33,895 nucleotides of DNA from Candidatus Avibacteroides avistercoris (GTDB taxonomy: Bacteria; Bacteroidota; Bacteroidia; Bacteroidales; Bacteroidaceae). Made by a program: the position numbers and the translations under genes. Positions 8,577 through 17,154 of the stretch are shown here, piece after piece (the stretch's first letter is position 1; each line of letters opens with the position of its first letter). The notes below the pieces were generated by a model that was not told the origin of the DNA, did no database searches, and saw only the letters and a list, made by a program, of their open reading frames with translations. The stretch is taken from positions 1 through 33,895 of the forward strand of contig DWUP01000165.1 of the NCBI GenBank assembly GCA_020012075.1. Direction: 5' to 3'.

Positions 8577-9737
8577 TCAGTTGAGGAAACCGAGCAATAC
8601 GCCGGCCGCGACAGCCGAGCCTATGACTCCGGCGACGTTTGGCCCCATGGCGTGCATCAGCAGATAGTTGGTCGGGTCGTATTCCTGCCCTACGATCTGT
8701 GAGATGCGTGCAGAGTCAGGCACTGCCGAGACACCTGCATTGCCTATCAATGGGTTGATGCGGTTCTCCTTTTTCAATATCAAATTGAATAGCTTGACGA
8801 ATATTACGCCTGATGCCGTGGCTATGATGAATGACAGCGCGCCCAGCATGAATATCTTGACTGAATTGAACGTCAGGAATTCGGATGCTTGGGTCGAGGC
8901 GCCTACCGTCAATCCCAGCAGGATGGTGATGGTGTCGATCAGCGGTCCGTTGGCTGTGTTAGCAAGGCGGCGTGTCACCCCGCTCTCTTTGAGCAGATTG
9001 CCGAAGAAGAGCATCCCGAGCAGCGGGAGACCTGACGGCACGAGGAAGCATGTGAGCAGCAATCCGGCGATGGGGAAGATGACCTTCTCGGTGTGCGACA
9101 CGGCACGTGGCGGACGCATGCGCATGACTCGTTCCTTTTTGGTGGTCAGCAGGCGCATTATGGGCGGCTGGATGACCGGGACAAGTGCCATGTAGGAATA
9201 GGCCGACACGGCAATTGCGCCCATCAGGTTGGGGGCGAGTTTCGATGACAGGAAGATTGCCGTCGGGCCGTCGGCTCCGCCTATTATGCCGATTGCACCG
9301 GCTTGGCTGGGGTCAAAGCCCATCTGCAAAGCTATCATGTAGGCTCCGAATATTCCGAATTGTGCGGCTGCGCCTATCAACATCAGCTTGGGGTTGGATA
9401 TGAGAGCCGAGAAGTCGGTCATCGCTCCGATGCCAAGGAATATCAGCGGTGGATACCACCCGGATGTTACCCCTTGATACAGGATGTTGAGGACAGACCC
9501 CTGCTCATATATGCCTATCTGCAACCCGGCTTCCATGTTGAAAGGTATGTTGCCGATCAAAATCCCGAAGCCGATGGGAATCAGCAACATCGGTTCAAAT
9601 TCCTTGGCTATCGCAAGGTAAATGAAGAAGATTCCGACCAATATCATTATGAAGTGCCCATAGGTAGCGTTGGCAAACCCTGTGTAACTCCAAAAGATGG
9701 CCAGATTGTCGCTGATAAGGTTCAGGAGGTCTCCCAT
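8577..9737 (-). CDS. mmdB: Sodium-pumping decarboxylase beta subunit (methylmalonyl-CoA decarboxylase)
   Basis: A 386-residue, very hydrophobic protein of the OadB/MmdB/GcdB family, the membrane subunit that decarboxylates carboxybiotin and exports sodium ions. Many membrane segments are visible, and the family signature GGADGPTAIF is at residues 153-162, including the intramembrane Asp (D156) known to be essential in Klebsiella OadB. It ends the operon mce-mmdA-LTD/OadG-carrier-mmdB, starting 10 bases after the carrier gene. The epimerase and MmdA in the same operon point to methylmalonyl-CoA rather than oxaloacetate or glutaconyl-CoA as substrate. Confidence 0.93.
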   Translation of the reverse strand: MGDLLNLISDNLAIFWSYTGFANATYGHFIMILVGIFFIYLAIAKEFEPMLLIPIGFGILIGNIPFNMEAGLQIGIYEQGSVLNILYQGVTSGWYPPLIFLGIGAMTDFSALISNPKLMLIGAAAQFGIFGAYMIALQMGFDPSQAGAIGIIGGADGPTAIFLSSKLAPNLMGAIAVSAYSYMALVPVIQPPIMRLLTTKKERVMRMRPPRAVSHTEKVIFPIAGLLLTCFLVPSGLPLLGMLFFGNLLKESGVTRRLANTANGPLIDTITILLGLTVGASTQASEFLTFNSVKIFMLGALSFIIATASGVIFVKLFNLILKKENRINPLIGNAGVSAVPDSARISQIVGQEYDPTNYLLMHAMGPNVAGVIGSAVAAGVLLGFLN

Positions 9738-9747
9738 GTCAATCGTC

Positions 9748-10167
9748 TTATTCTATGATGATAAGGTCTGTGCCTTCGAGGACAGAGTCACCTTTGCTGA
9801 CGTTGATGGCGGTCACTGTGCCTTCGCGGTCTGCATTGATGTTGTTTTCCATCTTCATGGCTTCGAGGATGAGCAGTGTCTGTCCTTTTTTGACTGCATC
9901 ACCGACTTGGACTTTAATGTCGAGTATGACTCCCGGCAATGGTGATTTGATTCCGCTCTTGCGTGCTGCCGGTTTGGGAGCCGGGTTGGCCGGTGCGGCA
10001 GGCTTGTGTACTTCGTGCACTACCGGTTTTACCTCAGGCTTTGGTGCGGCTTCCAACTCTACATTGTATTTTGTGCCATTGACCTCGACTTCTGCGAGGT
10101 TGTCATTTACATTGTTTATGGCTACGTTGTATGTATTGCCATTGATTTTGTATTTGAACTCTTTCAT
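9748..10167 (-). CDS. mmdC: Biotin carboxyl carrier subunit of the decarboxylase
   Basis: A 139-residue biotinyl carrier protein. The C-terminal lipoyl/biotinyl domain (about 72-139) has the biotin-attachment motif EAMKMEN with K105 as the modified lysine. The N-terminal 40 residues form a small beta region, joined to the biotin domain by a flexible Pro/Ala/Lys linker (about 41-70), the usual swinging-arm design. The carrier shuttles CO2 from MmdA to the membrane subunit MmdB; its gene lies between theirs, 13 bases after the LTD-OadG gene and 10 before mmdB. Confidence 0.94.
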   Translation of the reverse strand: MKEFKYKINGNTYNVAINNVNDNLAEVEVNGTKYNVELEAAPKPEVKPVVHEVHKPAAPANPAPKPAARKSGIKSPLPGVILDIKVQVGDAVKKGQTLLILEAMKMENNINADREGTVTAINVSKGDSVLEGTDLIIIE

Positions 10168-10180
10168 GTGTTGTTGTTTT

Positions 10181-11101
10181 TTAGTGGTTACGGTTTGGGA
10201 TTTGTCTTAACGTGAGAATCTTTGAACTCCATGGTGAGTAGCTTTGCCGTGTCTTTGTTATTGTCATCACGGTTTTCTCTACGTCGTGGACATCGTTTTG
10301 CATTTCGTGCAATGCCATTGCTATGGCAGCATACACTTCGCCTTTACCGGCCATCGGTTTCGTGGCTTGTGCTGCGGCCTGGCTTGTTACATCTTTTGTA
10401 TCCATTTCTTTTTTTCTCATTAATCTCTTTGATAAGCAGCCTACGAGCTTGAAGCAGAAGTAGAGGAGTATGAGGGCTACAAAGACCACCGACATGGCTG
10501 TGAGCGACATTCCGCTGCCGCTGCCGTCATGCTCCTTGAATTTCTCTACTTTTTCGTTTTTATCGAGGGTTACATTATTGGCCTTTGGGGTGACATGTTT
10601 CCCGTTGATGCCTCGCACTTCCCAGACATTTCCTCCATCAGCAGCCCGGGCGTATGACTGGTCTATCCCCAAGGTGTTGGCGGGGATGGTCACTTCGTCT
10701 ATGAGTGTTTCACCGTTGGCATCATACAGGGCAATATAATTGTCCTTGGCCGGGTCTAAATTGAAATTGATGTGGAAAGTCCCGCGTTCGGGCTTGTCGT
10801 CAGCCCAAAACAATGCGTGCTGTCTTGGGCCAATCTTGGTAAGCTCGTCGCCTTTGGGAATGGGGTATTTCTTCGGGTTGTTCTTGTCGTTAGTCAAGTA
10901 GCATCCTTTCAAATCAACAGAAGCATAGGATGTGTTGAATATTTCTATCCATGCATTGTGTATGCCGTAGTCATCCTGATAGTTGCTTGAGTTGCTGATG
11001 AGCACCTCGTTGATTTTTAGAGATGTAGCACTTTGCGCCAGCATCCCGCAAGTGAATGCTGCCGCAAAGATGACTAAAAGTCCCAGCCTCTTCTTATTCA
11101 T
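10181..11101 (-). CDS. OadG-like subunit with N-terminal lamin-tail domain
   Basis: A 306-residue protein in the gamma/delta (OadG/MmdD) position of the decarboxylase operon but much longer than the roughly 80-120 residues of classical OadG. It has a signal peptide (about 1-23), a lamin-tail-like beta-sandwich (about 25-155; INEVLISNSS, WIEIFNTS, VDLKGCYLTND, NYIALYDANG), a Lys/Gly linker, one membrane helix (about 200-222) and an OadG-like cytoplasmic tail with a helix ending near GEVYAAIAMALHEM. The gamma subunit normally assembles alpha and beta subunits at the membrane; the lamin-tail domain would face the periplasm. The role of that domain is unknown. Confidence 0.85.
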   Translation of the reverse strand: MNKKRLGLLVIFAAAFTCGMLAQSATSLKINEVLISNSSNYQDDYGIHNAWIEIFNTSYASVDLKGCYLTNDKNNPKKYPIPKGDELTKIGPRQHALFWADDKPERGTFHINFNLDPAKDNYIALYDANGETLIDEVTIPANTLGIDQSYARAADGGNVWEVRGINGKHVTPKANNVTLDKNEKVEKFKEHDGSGSGMSLTAMSVVFVALILLYFCFKLVGCLSKRLMRKKEMDTKDVTSQAAAQATKPMAGKGEVYAAIAMALHEMQNDVHDVEKTVMTITKTRQSYSPWSSKILTLRQIPNRNH

Positions 11102-11126
11102 ATTACAGAATTAAGTCGGTTAGGCA

Positions 11127-12680
11127 TCACAATGGAATATTGCCATGCTTCTTGGCCGGATTCGTGAGCCGTTTGTTTTGGAGTTGTTGCAGGGCTTTGA
11201 TTACACGGAAGCGTGTATTCCTTGGCTCTATGACATCGTCGATATACCCATATTTTGCCGCATTGTAGGGGTTAGCAAAGAGTTTGGTATATTCGACTTC
11301 TTTCTCGACCATGAATGCCTTGGGATCTGCGGCCTCTTTTGCTTCTTTGGCATACAGCACCTCGACTGCTCCCGCACCGCCCATTACGGCGATTTCGGCT
11401 GTGGGCCATGCATAGTTCATATCACCACGCAGTTGCTTGCAACTCATGACAATGTGCGAACCGCCATAGGATTTGCGCAGTGTCACTGTGACTTTGGGTA
11501 CTGTAGCTTCGCCATAAGCGTAGAGGAGTTTTGCTCCATGCAGGATGACGCCGTTGTATTCCTGGCCTGTGCCCGGCAGGAAGCCCGGGACGTCTACGAG
11601 CGATACGATGGGGATATTGAAGGCGTCGCAGAATCTCACGAAGCGTGCTCCTTTGCGTGATGCATTGCTGTCGAGCACACCTGCCATGACTTGCGGCTGG
11701 TTGGCTACTATTCCGACTGATTGGCCGTTGAATCTTGCGAAGCCGATTATGATGTTGCGGGCATAGTCTTTCTGTATTTCGAGGAACTCACCGTTGTCCA
11801 CGATTGCTCCGATTACTTCATACATGTTGTATGCCTTGTTGGGATTGTCGGGGATAATCTCGTTGAGAGAATCTTCCAGACGGTCTATCGGGTCAGTACA
11901 TTCTGTCTGTGGAGCTTCTTCGAGATTGTTTTGTGGTATATAGCTGAGCAATTTGCGTATGAGCGCCATTGCTTCTTCTTCGGTTTCCGCTGTGAAATGT
12001 GTGACGCCAGACTTGGTCGAGTGCACACTTGCGCCGCCAAGGTCCTCTGCCGTCACATCTTCGCCGGTCACAGTCTTGACGACTTTCGGGCCTGTGAGGA
12101 ACATATATGATGTGCCTTCCATCATCAATGTGAAGTCTGTCAGAGCCGGTGAGTAGACTGCTCCGCCGGCGCATGGGCCGAAGATGCCGGAAATCTGTGG
12201 AATCACGCCTGATGCGAGGATGTTGCGTTGGAATATCTCGGCGTAACCGGCGAGTGCATTGATGCCTTCCTGTATACGTGCGCCTCCCGAGTCATTGAGC
12301 CCGATGCATGGTGCTCCCATCTTCATTGCCTGATCCATTACTTTGCAGATCTTCAATGCCATAGTCTCAGAGAGCGAACCTCCGAACACAGTGAAGTCTT
12401 GCGCGAAGACGTATACCAGACGGCCGTCTATCGTGCCATAACCTGTCACTACGCCATCGCCGAGGAAGGTCTTCTTGTCTTGTCCGAAGTTGGTGCATCT
12501 GTGCTTTACGAACATATCCATTTCTTCGAAAGACCCTTCGTCGAGCAGCATTGCAATTCTCTCACGGGCTGTGTATTTGCCTTTGTCGTGTTGTTTTGCA
12601 ATAGCCTTTTCTCCACCGCCAAGGCGTGCTTGGGCACGGAGTTCTATCAGTTCTTTGATTTTATCAAGTTGATTGCTCAT
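11127..12680 (-). CDS. mmdA: Methylmalonyl-CoA decarboxylase alpha subunit (carboxyltransferase)
   Basis: A 517-residue biotin-dependent carboxyltransferase of the MmdA/PccB family, at normal length. It transfers the carboxyl group of methylmalonyl-CoA to biotin on the carrier, leaving propionyl-CoA. The N-terminal half has [12 protein letters not shown] and [16 protein letters not shown], the first crotonase-type oxyanion and CoA sites; the C-terminal half has [14 protein letters not shown] and [12 protein letters not shown], the second. It follows the epimerase gene by 36 bases and precedes the OadG-like gene by 25. Relatives annotated as propionyl-CoA carboxylase beta are very similar, but no biotin carboxylase gene is here and mmdB is, which favours the sodium-pumping decarboxylase. 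Confidence 0.94.
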   Translation of the reverse strand: MSNQLDKIKELIELRAQARLGGGEKAIAKQHDKGKYTARERIAMLLDEGSFEEMDMFVKHRCTNFGQDKKTFLGDGVVTGYGTIDGRLVYVFAQDFTVFGGSLSETMALKICKVMDQAMKMGAPCIGLNDSGGARIQEGINALAGYAEIFQRNILASGVIPQISGIFGPCAGGAVYSPALTDFTLMMEGTSYMFLTGPKVVKTVTGEDVTAEDLGGASVHSTKSGVTHFTAETEEEAMALIRKLLSYIPQNNLEEAPQTECTDPIDRLEDSLNEIIPDNPNKAYNMYEVIGAIVDNGEFLEIQKDYARNIIIGFARFNGQSVGIVANQPQVMAGVLDSNASRKGARFVRFCDAFNIPIVSLVDVPGFLPGTGQEYNGVILHGAKLLYAYGEATVPKVTVTLRKSYGGSHIVMSCKQLRGDMNYAWPTAEIAVMGGAGAVEVLYAKEAKEAADPKAFMVEKEVEYTKLFANPYNAAKYGYIDDVIEPRNTRFRVIKALQQLQNKRLTNPAKKHGNIPL

Positions 12681-12716
12681 AATCTATGTGGATTTAGTGG
12701 TTTTATGTCTTTAGTT

Positions 12717-13121
12717 TTAGTTCTCGCAGAGCTCTGTCAGCACTCCTTGGGTCGATTTGGGGTGCAGGAAAGCTATATTGAGTCCTTCTGCTCCTTTGCG
12801 TGGGGCTTTGTCTATGAGTTTTATTCCTTTCGCTTCCGCAAAGGCCAACGCGTTTGCCACACCGTCTTCGATGGCAAAGGCTACGTGGTGGACTCCTGCG
12901 CCTTTCTTTTCTATGAATTTTGCTATAGTGCTTTCAGGGCTTGTCGGCTCGAGTAGCTCGATTTTGGTCTGGCCCACTTTGAGGAATGCAGTCTTGACTT
13001 TCTGGTCTTCCACTACCTCGATGTTGTAGCACTTAAGGCCGAGGACTTCTTCGTAGTAGGGCAATGCTTCCTCAATGCTATTGACAGCAATGCCCAAGTG
13101 TTCGATGTGTGAAATCTTCAT
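12717..13121 (-). CDS. mce: Methylmalonyl-CoA epimerase
   Basis: A 134-residue VOC-fold enzyme that converts (R)- and (S)-methylmalonyl-CoA, linking methylmalonyl-CoA mutase to the decarboxylase in the succinate-to-propionate route. Metal-binding residues fit the family: H8 (IEHLGIAV), H78/H79 (GVHHVAF) and E130 (GVLTEL). It is the first gene of the minus-strand operon, ahead of mmdA. The mutase itself is not in the window. Confidence 0.95.
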   Translation of the reverse strand: MKISHIEHLGIAVNSIEEALPYYEEVLGLKCYNIEVVEDQKVKTAFLKVGQTKIELLEPTSPESTIAKFIEKKGAGVHHVAFAIEDGVANALAFAEAKGIKLIDKAPRKGAEGLNIAFLHPKSTQGVLTELCEN

Positions 13122-13161
13122 ATTAATATGGTTTATTAATAATATTGGTTTATCTTCTTCA

Positions 13162-13200
13162 CAAAGGAAACATATTTAATCATAATGAGGAAATATTTCC
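13162..13200 (-). promoter_or_regulatory. mce operon promoter with overlapping palindrome
   Basis: On the minus strand TTTC (13193-13190) and TTCCTTTG (13169-13162) are 20 bases apart, a good fit to -33 TTTG and -7 TAnnTTTG geometry although both words deviate. The perfect 12-bp palindrome GGAAATATTTCC (13189-13200) overlaps the -33 position, and a second TATTTCC is 12 bases further at 13206-13212. A repressor site is plausible. Confidence 0.45.
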
Positions 13201-13350
13201 GTAACTATTTCCTGTGATTTTGTCGAATTGTCACCTCGTGGGGTGGGGTACTCCACTTGGCAGACGTGAAAAGTTGCATTTAGTCTGGCAAAAGCCTTGT
13301 TGATGGGTTACATATTGCCATCTTGCCTGTCATGCTGCGGTGTATGCCGG

Positions 13351-15798
13351 TCAGCGGAATTCAAACAGCAGGCGGACATTGAGCTGGCGGCCTGTCAGAT
13401 AGTTGGGCACGGCAAATTGGTTGTCATATACGTCAGTGACCCAATAGTAGGAATTGACATTGTTTATGCCCAAGAGGTTGAAGCAGTCCAGACCGAGCCA
13501 GATGTTCTTGAATGGTTTTGCCCAGCGGCGGTGATTGTTGCCATCTTCGTTGTCGAGCAACCTGTAGGACATCCCGATGTCCACGCGCTTGTAGGCCGGG
13601 GCTTTGAAGACTTGTCCGTCCACTCCCGAGTGCGGTGCCCTGAATGGCAGGCCGTCGGCCACCGATGCTTTGAGGCTCAATTTCCAGCGGTCGTTCTTTG
13701 TGAAATAGTCTGTGAAGTAGAGTGACAGGTTATACCGTTGGTCAGTGGGGCGTGGCACCCACCGGCCGTTGATGTTTTCCTGTGTCTTCATGAGTGAAAA
13801 TGTGATCCACGAGTCTGTGCCCTTGACAAATTCACCGTAGAACTTCAGGTCGATGCCGGTAGCATAGCCGTGCGACATGTTATGCCCGAAGTAGGTAATC
13901 TTGACGTTATCCACGTTGTAGGGTATGAGATTGCTCATTTTCTTGTAATAAGCCTCGACCGTCACCTTGAACGGACGCCCGATGGCTCTGAACTTGTAGT
14001 CGCCGGCCACGACAAAGTGTACCGAACGCTGCGACCTGATGTCACGGTTGAGGCGCACGTCGGTGTTGCCATTGACGGTGAATGTGTCACGGAACTCTTT
14101 GTAAAACGGTGCCTGATAGTACAGACCCGATGCTATGCGGAATGTGAAGTCCTCATTGAACTTGGGGATAAGGCCGATCGATCCCCGGGGACTGAAGATA
14201 AACTCACGGTTGAAGCCCCAGTAGCTCCCGCGTATCCCGAGGTTGATGGTGAACAAACCTATCTTGGAGTTGAATTTATAAGTGTCTTGCGCGTAGAATG
14301 AGAATCGGTTGCTTGCGAGGCTGTTGTGTGAATTGAGGTTGTAGATGACGCTTACTCTGTCGGGCAGGTGCGGCAACGAATAGCCGGCCGAGTCGCGCAT
14401 TTCCCACTCGCGCATCCTTTCGTTGATTTTCTCATGCTTCAGCTCCAGCCCCCAGTTGAGGTCATGTGCCTTGATGCGGTGGTTGCCGGTGAGCGAATAG
14501 GTCTGGACATCGGCGGTCAGGAAATTGCGGGCATGTTCCAGATAGGTCCCTACACCAGATGTATTGCCCTCGGGCGACTGCTCGGTCTCGTCGAGGTCAC
14601 TGAGCCAATATTGTCCTTGGATGTCGTATGTCTCCTGTTCGTTGGTGCGGAATGCAGCCGCGCGCAGTGCCACCGAGTTGAAATCATTGAGCCTGTACCT
14701 CAATTCGAGCGACCCGAAGTAGGTGCGGAACAGGTCGCGCTCGGCCCCGTCAAAGTAGACTTGGAACTCGCGCATCGTCTCCAGCGTGCCAAACCGCGTA
14801 GTCCTGTTGGCCGGGATGAAGTTGTAGCGGTTTTGCGAGAAGTTGCCGATGAAACCTATCTCCCATCTCTTGGCCGGCTTCCAAGTGATGTAGGTCTGAT
14901 AGTCTACGAAGTTGGGGTCATATTCGCCTTTGGTGTCCATCGTGCCCAGCAGGTAGCGGCTCGTCTTATAGCGCAGGCCGTGCGTCATCGAGAAGTGCTC
15001 GTTGCCATATCCCACGTATGCCGTCGCCCCGAGCAGGCTCATCGAGGCCGATGCCTCGAATGCTTCGGGCCGGCGGTAGGTGATGTCGAGCACAGATGCC
15101 ATCTTGTCGCCATATTTTGCTTCGTATCCTCCCGATGAGAAGCCCACATTCTCTACCATGTCGGGGTTGATGAAGCTCAGTCCTTCCTGCTGTCCGGAGC
15201 TGATGAGCAGCGGGCGGTAGACCTCGATGCCATTGACATACACGATGTTTTCGTCGAAGCTGCCGCCGCGCACGTTGTATTGCGAGCTCAGCTCGTTGTT
15301 CGAGCTGACGCCCGCCTGTGTGGTGATGAATGACTCGATGCCCCCGCCCGTCGCGCTCGGCATGAGGTGTGTGTCGTCGAAGTCCAGATCTTGCATCGTG
15401 CCGGTCTGCCGTTTGACTTCGGTGACAGTCACTTCGCCCAGCTCATATCCCGTGTGTGGCAGCGTCACGTTGAGCGTCACCTTGCCTTGCGGGCGGGTGA
15501 GTACCCGCTTGCGCGTGTTGTAGCCGATCATCGAATAGACCACCACCAGGCTGTCGGCCGACCTCGCCTGCAGGGTGTATTCACCCTTGAGGTTGGTCAT
15601 TGTGCCTGCGGGCTGGTGCTCGACGTGGACGGTGGCAAATTCGATAGGTGCTCCATCGCCGTCGGTCACCACCCCGGTGATTGTCACATCGTTCTGCGCC
15701 AGCAGGTGTGGTGCGCCGCTCCATGCGATGATGATGGCCATCACGAGGCGGACTATTGCCGGGCACTGCGTGGTTGTAGTCTTTGTGCGGTTGCTCAT
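13351..15798 (-). CDS. TonB-dependent receptor with carboxypeptidase-like N-terminal domain
   Basis: An 815-residue outer-membrane receptor. It begins with a signal peptide ending near residue 35, then a carboxypeptidase-regulatory-like domain (about 37-115; ITGVVTDGDGAPIEFATVHVEHQPAGT), a plug domain (about 125-240; NNELSSQYNVRGGSFDENIVYVNGIEV) and a long 22-strand-type barrel to the C-terminus. It would import a substrate across the outer membrane using TonB energy. There is no SusD-like gene beside it, so it is not a complete polysaccharide utilisation locus; iron, vitamin or peptide uptake are all possible. The protein ends in EFR rather than in a terminal aromatic residue. Confidence 0.92.
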   Translation of the reverse strand: MSNRTKTTTTQCPAIVRLVMAIIIAWSGAPHLLAQNDVTITGVVTDGDGAPIEFATVHVEHQPAGTMTNLKGEYTLQARSADSLVVVYSMIGYNTRKRVLTRPQGKVTLNVTLPHTGYELGEVTVTEVKRQTGTMQDLDFDDTHLMPSATGGGIESFITTQAGVSSNNELSSQYNVRGGSFDENIVYVNGIEVYRPLLISSGQQEGLSFINPDMVENVGFSSGGYEAKYGDKMASVLDITYRRPEAFEASASMSLLGATAYVGYGNEHFSMTHGLRYKTSRYLLGTMDTKGEYDPNFVDYQTYITWKPAKRWEIGFIGNFSQNRYNFIPANRTTRFGTLETMREFQVYFDGAERDLFRTYFGSLELRYRLNDFNSVALRAAAFRTNEQETYDIQGQYWLSDLDETEQSPEGNTSGVGTYLEHARNFLTADVQTYSLTGNHRIKAHDLNWGLELKHEKINERMREWEMRDSAGYSLPHLPDRVSVIYNLNSHNSLASNRFSFYAQDTYKFNSKIGLFTINLGIRGSYWGFNREFIFSPRGSIGLIPKFNEDFTFRIASGLYYQAPFYKEFRDTFTVNGNTDVRLNRDIRSQRSVHFVVAGDYKFRAIGRPFKVTVEAYYKKMSNLIPYNVDNVKITYFGHNMSHGYATGIDLKFYGEFVKGTDSWITFSLMKTQENINGRWVPRPTDQRYNLSLYFTDYFTKNDRWKLSLKASVADGLPFRAPHSGVDGQVFKAPAYKRVDIGMSYRLLDNEDGNNHRRWAKPFKNIWLGLDCFNLLGINNVNSYYWVTDVYDNQFAVPNYLTGRQLNVRLLFEFR

Positions 15799-15841
15799 AT
15801 TAGTATTAACGCCGAAAGTGCATTTAGCGTATGTCGGCCTG

Positions 15842-15849
15842 CAAAGTTA
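15842..15849 (-). promoter_or_regulatory. TonB receptor -7 element TAACTTTG
   Basis: A perfect TAnnTTTG on the minus strand, 43 bases before the ATG at 15798. No good -33 match is visible. Confidence 0.6.
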
Positions 15850-15978
15850 TGTGCTTTTTCGGTAAGCCGCTCAGTTTTCTTCAATGCCGGTCACCGGCAC
15901 GGCTGCCGTGCACGGATGTATATAATATGATATGGGCCGCTCCGCCTGACGGCATGCCGGGTGGGTGTGTGCCGGATA

Positions 15979-16182
15979 CAAAACTGCCTGCCCGCCGCCT
16001 GAACTCACTTTCCCCCGCACGCAAAGTATATTCGCAACTTTCGAATGTACATTCGCAAGCTGCGAATGTATATTCAAAACTTTCGTTTATATATTCGCAA
16101 CTTGCGAATATAGTTTATGTCCTGCCTTCGGGAAGTTTGCCCGCCGTGCAACAGCGTTTTGTGTGCCGGGCAGGTGGTTTTA
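15979..16182 (+). repeat. 21/22-bp phased array, copy 1
   Basis: Core units begin with ATTC at 16030, 16051, 16072 and 16093, exactly 21 bp apart; the last is the palindrome ATTCGCAA-C-TTGCGAAT (16093-16109). To the right TTTA or TTTG words follow at 16114, 16136, 16158 and 16179 (21, 22, 22, 21). To the left CAAA words are at 15979 and 16022 (43 apart, two periods). The array fills the divergent gap between the TonB receptor and fabD. Copies 2 and 3 are at 23764-23996 and 28454-28638. Confidence 0.85.
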
Positions 16183-16218
16183 AGGGGCGGGCAATGGGCA
16201 TGGTAAGCAAATAGTTTG

Positions 16219-16226
16219 TAACTTTG
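16219..16226 (+). promoter_or_regulatory. fabD -7 element TAACTTTG
   Basis: A perfect TAnnTTTG, 25 bases before the fabD ATG. Its TTTG begins 44 bases after the last T tract of the upstream array, in phase with the 22-bp repeat, which may be chance. Confidence 0.65.
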
Positions 16227-16251
16227 CGGCCAAACAAACTGTCAATTTGAT

Positions 16252-17133
16252 ATGAAAGCATTCGTATTTCCGGGGCAAGGCGCCCAGTTTTCGGGTATGG
16301 GTAAGGACTTCTATGAAAAGTCCGAAGAGTTTAAAGCCTTGTTTGAGAAGGCCAACGAGGTCTTGGGTTACAGGATTACCGACATAATGTTTGACGGCAC
16401 GGACGACGAGCTCAAGCAGACCAAGGTGACACAGCCGGCCGTATTCCTACATTCTGTGGTGGCTGCGCGTTCGATACTTGGCACTGTCAAGCCTGATGCA
16501 GTGGCCGGCCACTCGCTGGGTGAGTTTTCGGCGCTTGTCATCTCGGGTGCGCTTTCGTTTGAAGACGGGCTCAACCTCGTCCTGCATCGTGCCATGGCAA
16601 TGCAGAAGGCGTGCGAGATGCGTCCCTCGACAATGGCGGCCATCATAGCATTGCCCGATGAGAAGGTGGAGGAGATCTGCGCATCGATAAACGACGAAGT
16701 GGTCGTGGCGGCCAACTATAACTGCCCGGGCCAAATAGTCATCTCAGGCTCAGTGCCTGGCATAGAGCGTGCGTGCGAATTGATGAAAGCCGCCGGGGCC
16801 AAGAGGGCGCTGGTGCTGAAAGTGGGGGGAGCCTTCCATTCGCCGCTCATGGAGCCTGCCAAGCAGGAACTCGAGGAGGCAATCAACTCGGTGGAATTCC
16901 ATGTGCCGTCGTGCCCGATATATCAGAATGTCAATGCATTGCCGCAAACTGATCCTGCCGAGATAAAGAAAAACCTCATCGCACAGCTCACTTCACCCGT
17001 GAGATGGACGCAGACTGTCCGTAACATGGTGGCCGACGGGGTGGACGAATTTGTGGAGTGCGGCCCGGGCAGTGTGTTGCAAGGTCTCATCCACAAGGTT
17101 GATCCGTCGGTCAATGCACATGGCATAGCCTGA
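16252..17133 (+). CDS. fabD: Malonyl-CoA:ACP transacylase
   Basis: A 293-residue enzyme that loads malonyl groups onto acyl carrier protein for fatty acid synthesis. It shows GQGAQ near the N-terminus, the nucleophile S88 in GHSLGE (86-91), R113 (LHRAMAMQ) and the catalytic H196 in GGAFHSPLM, with NCPGQIVISG at 157-166; length is normal. The patatin-like gene follows 21 bases after the stop, so fabD heads a plus-strand operon with patatin and GH13 genes. Confidence 0.96.
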   Translation: MKAFVFPGQGAQFSGMGKDFYEKSEEFKALFEKANEVLGYRITDIMFDGTDDELKQTKVTQPAVFLHSVVAARSILGTVKPDAVAGHSLGEFSALVISGALSFEDGLNLVLHRAMAMQKACEMRPSTMAAIIALPDEKVEEICASINDEVVVAANYNCPGQIVISGSVPGIERACELMKAAGAKRALVLKVGGAFHSPLMEPAKQELEEAINSVEFHVPSCPIYQNVNALPQTDPAEIKKNLIAQLTSPVRWTQTVRNMVADGVDEFVECGPGSVLQGLIHKVDPSVNAHGIA

Positions 17134-17154
17134 CGGATTGGATTGATTCGTGTG

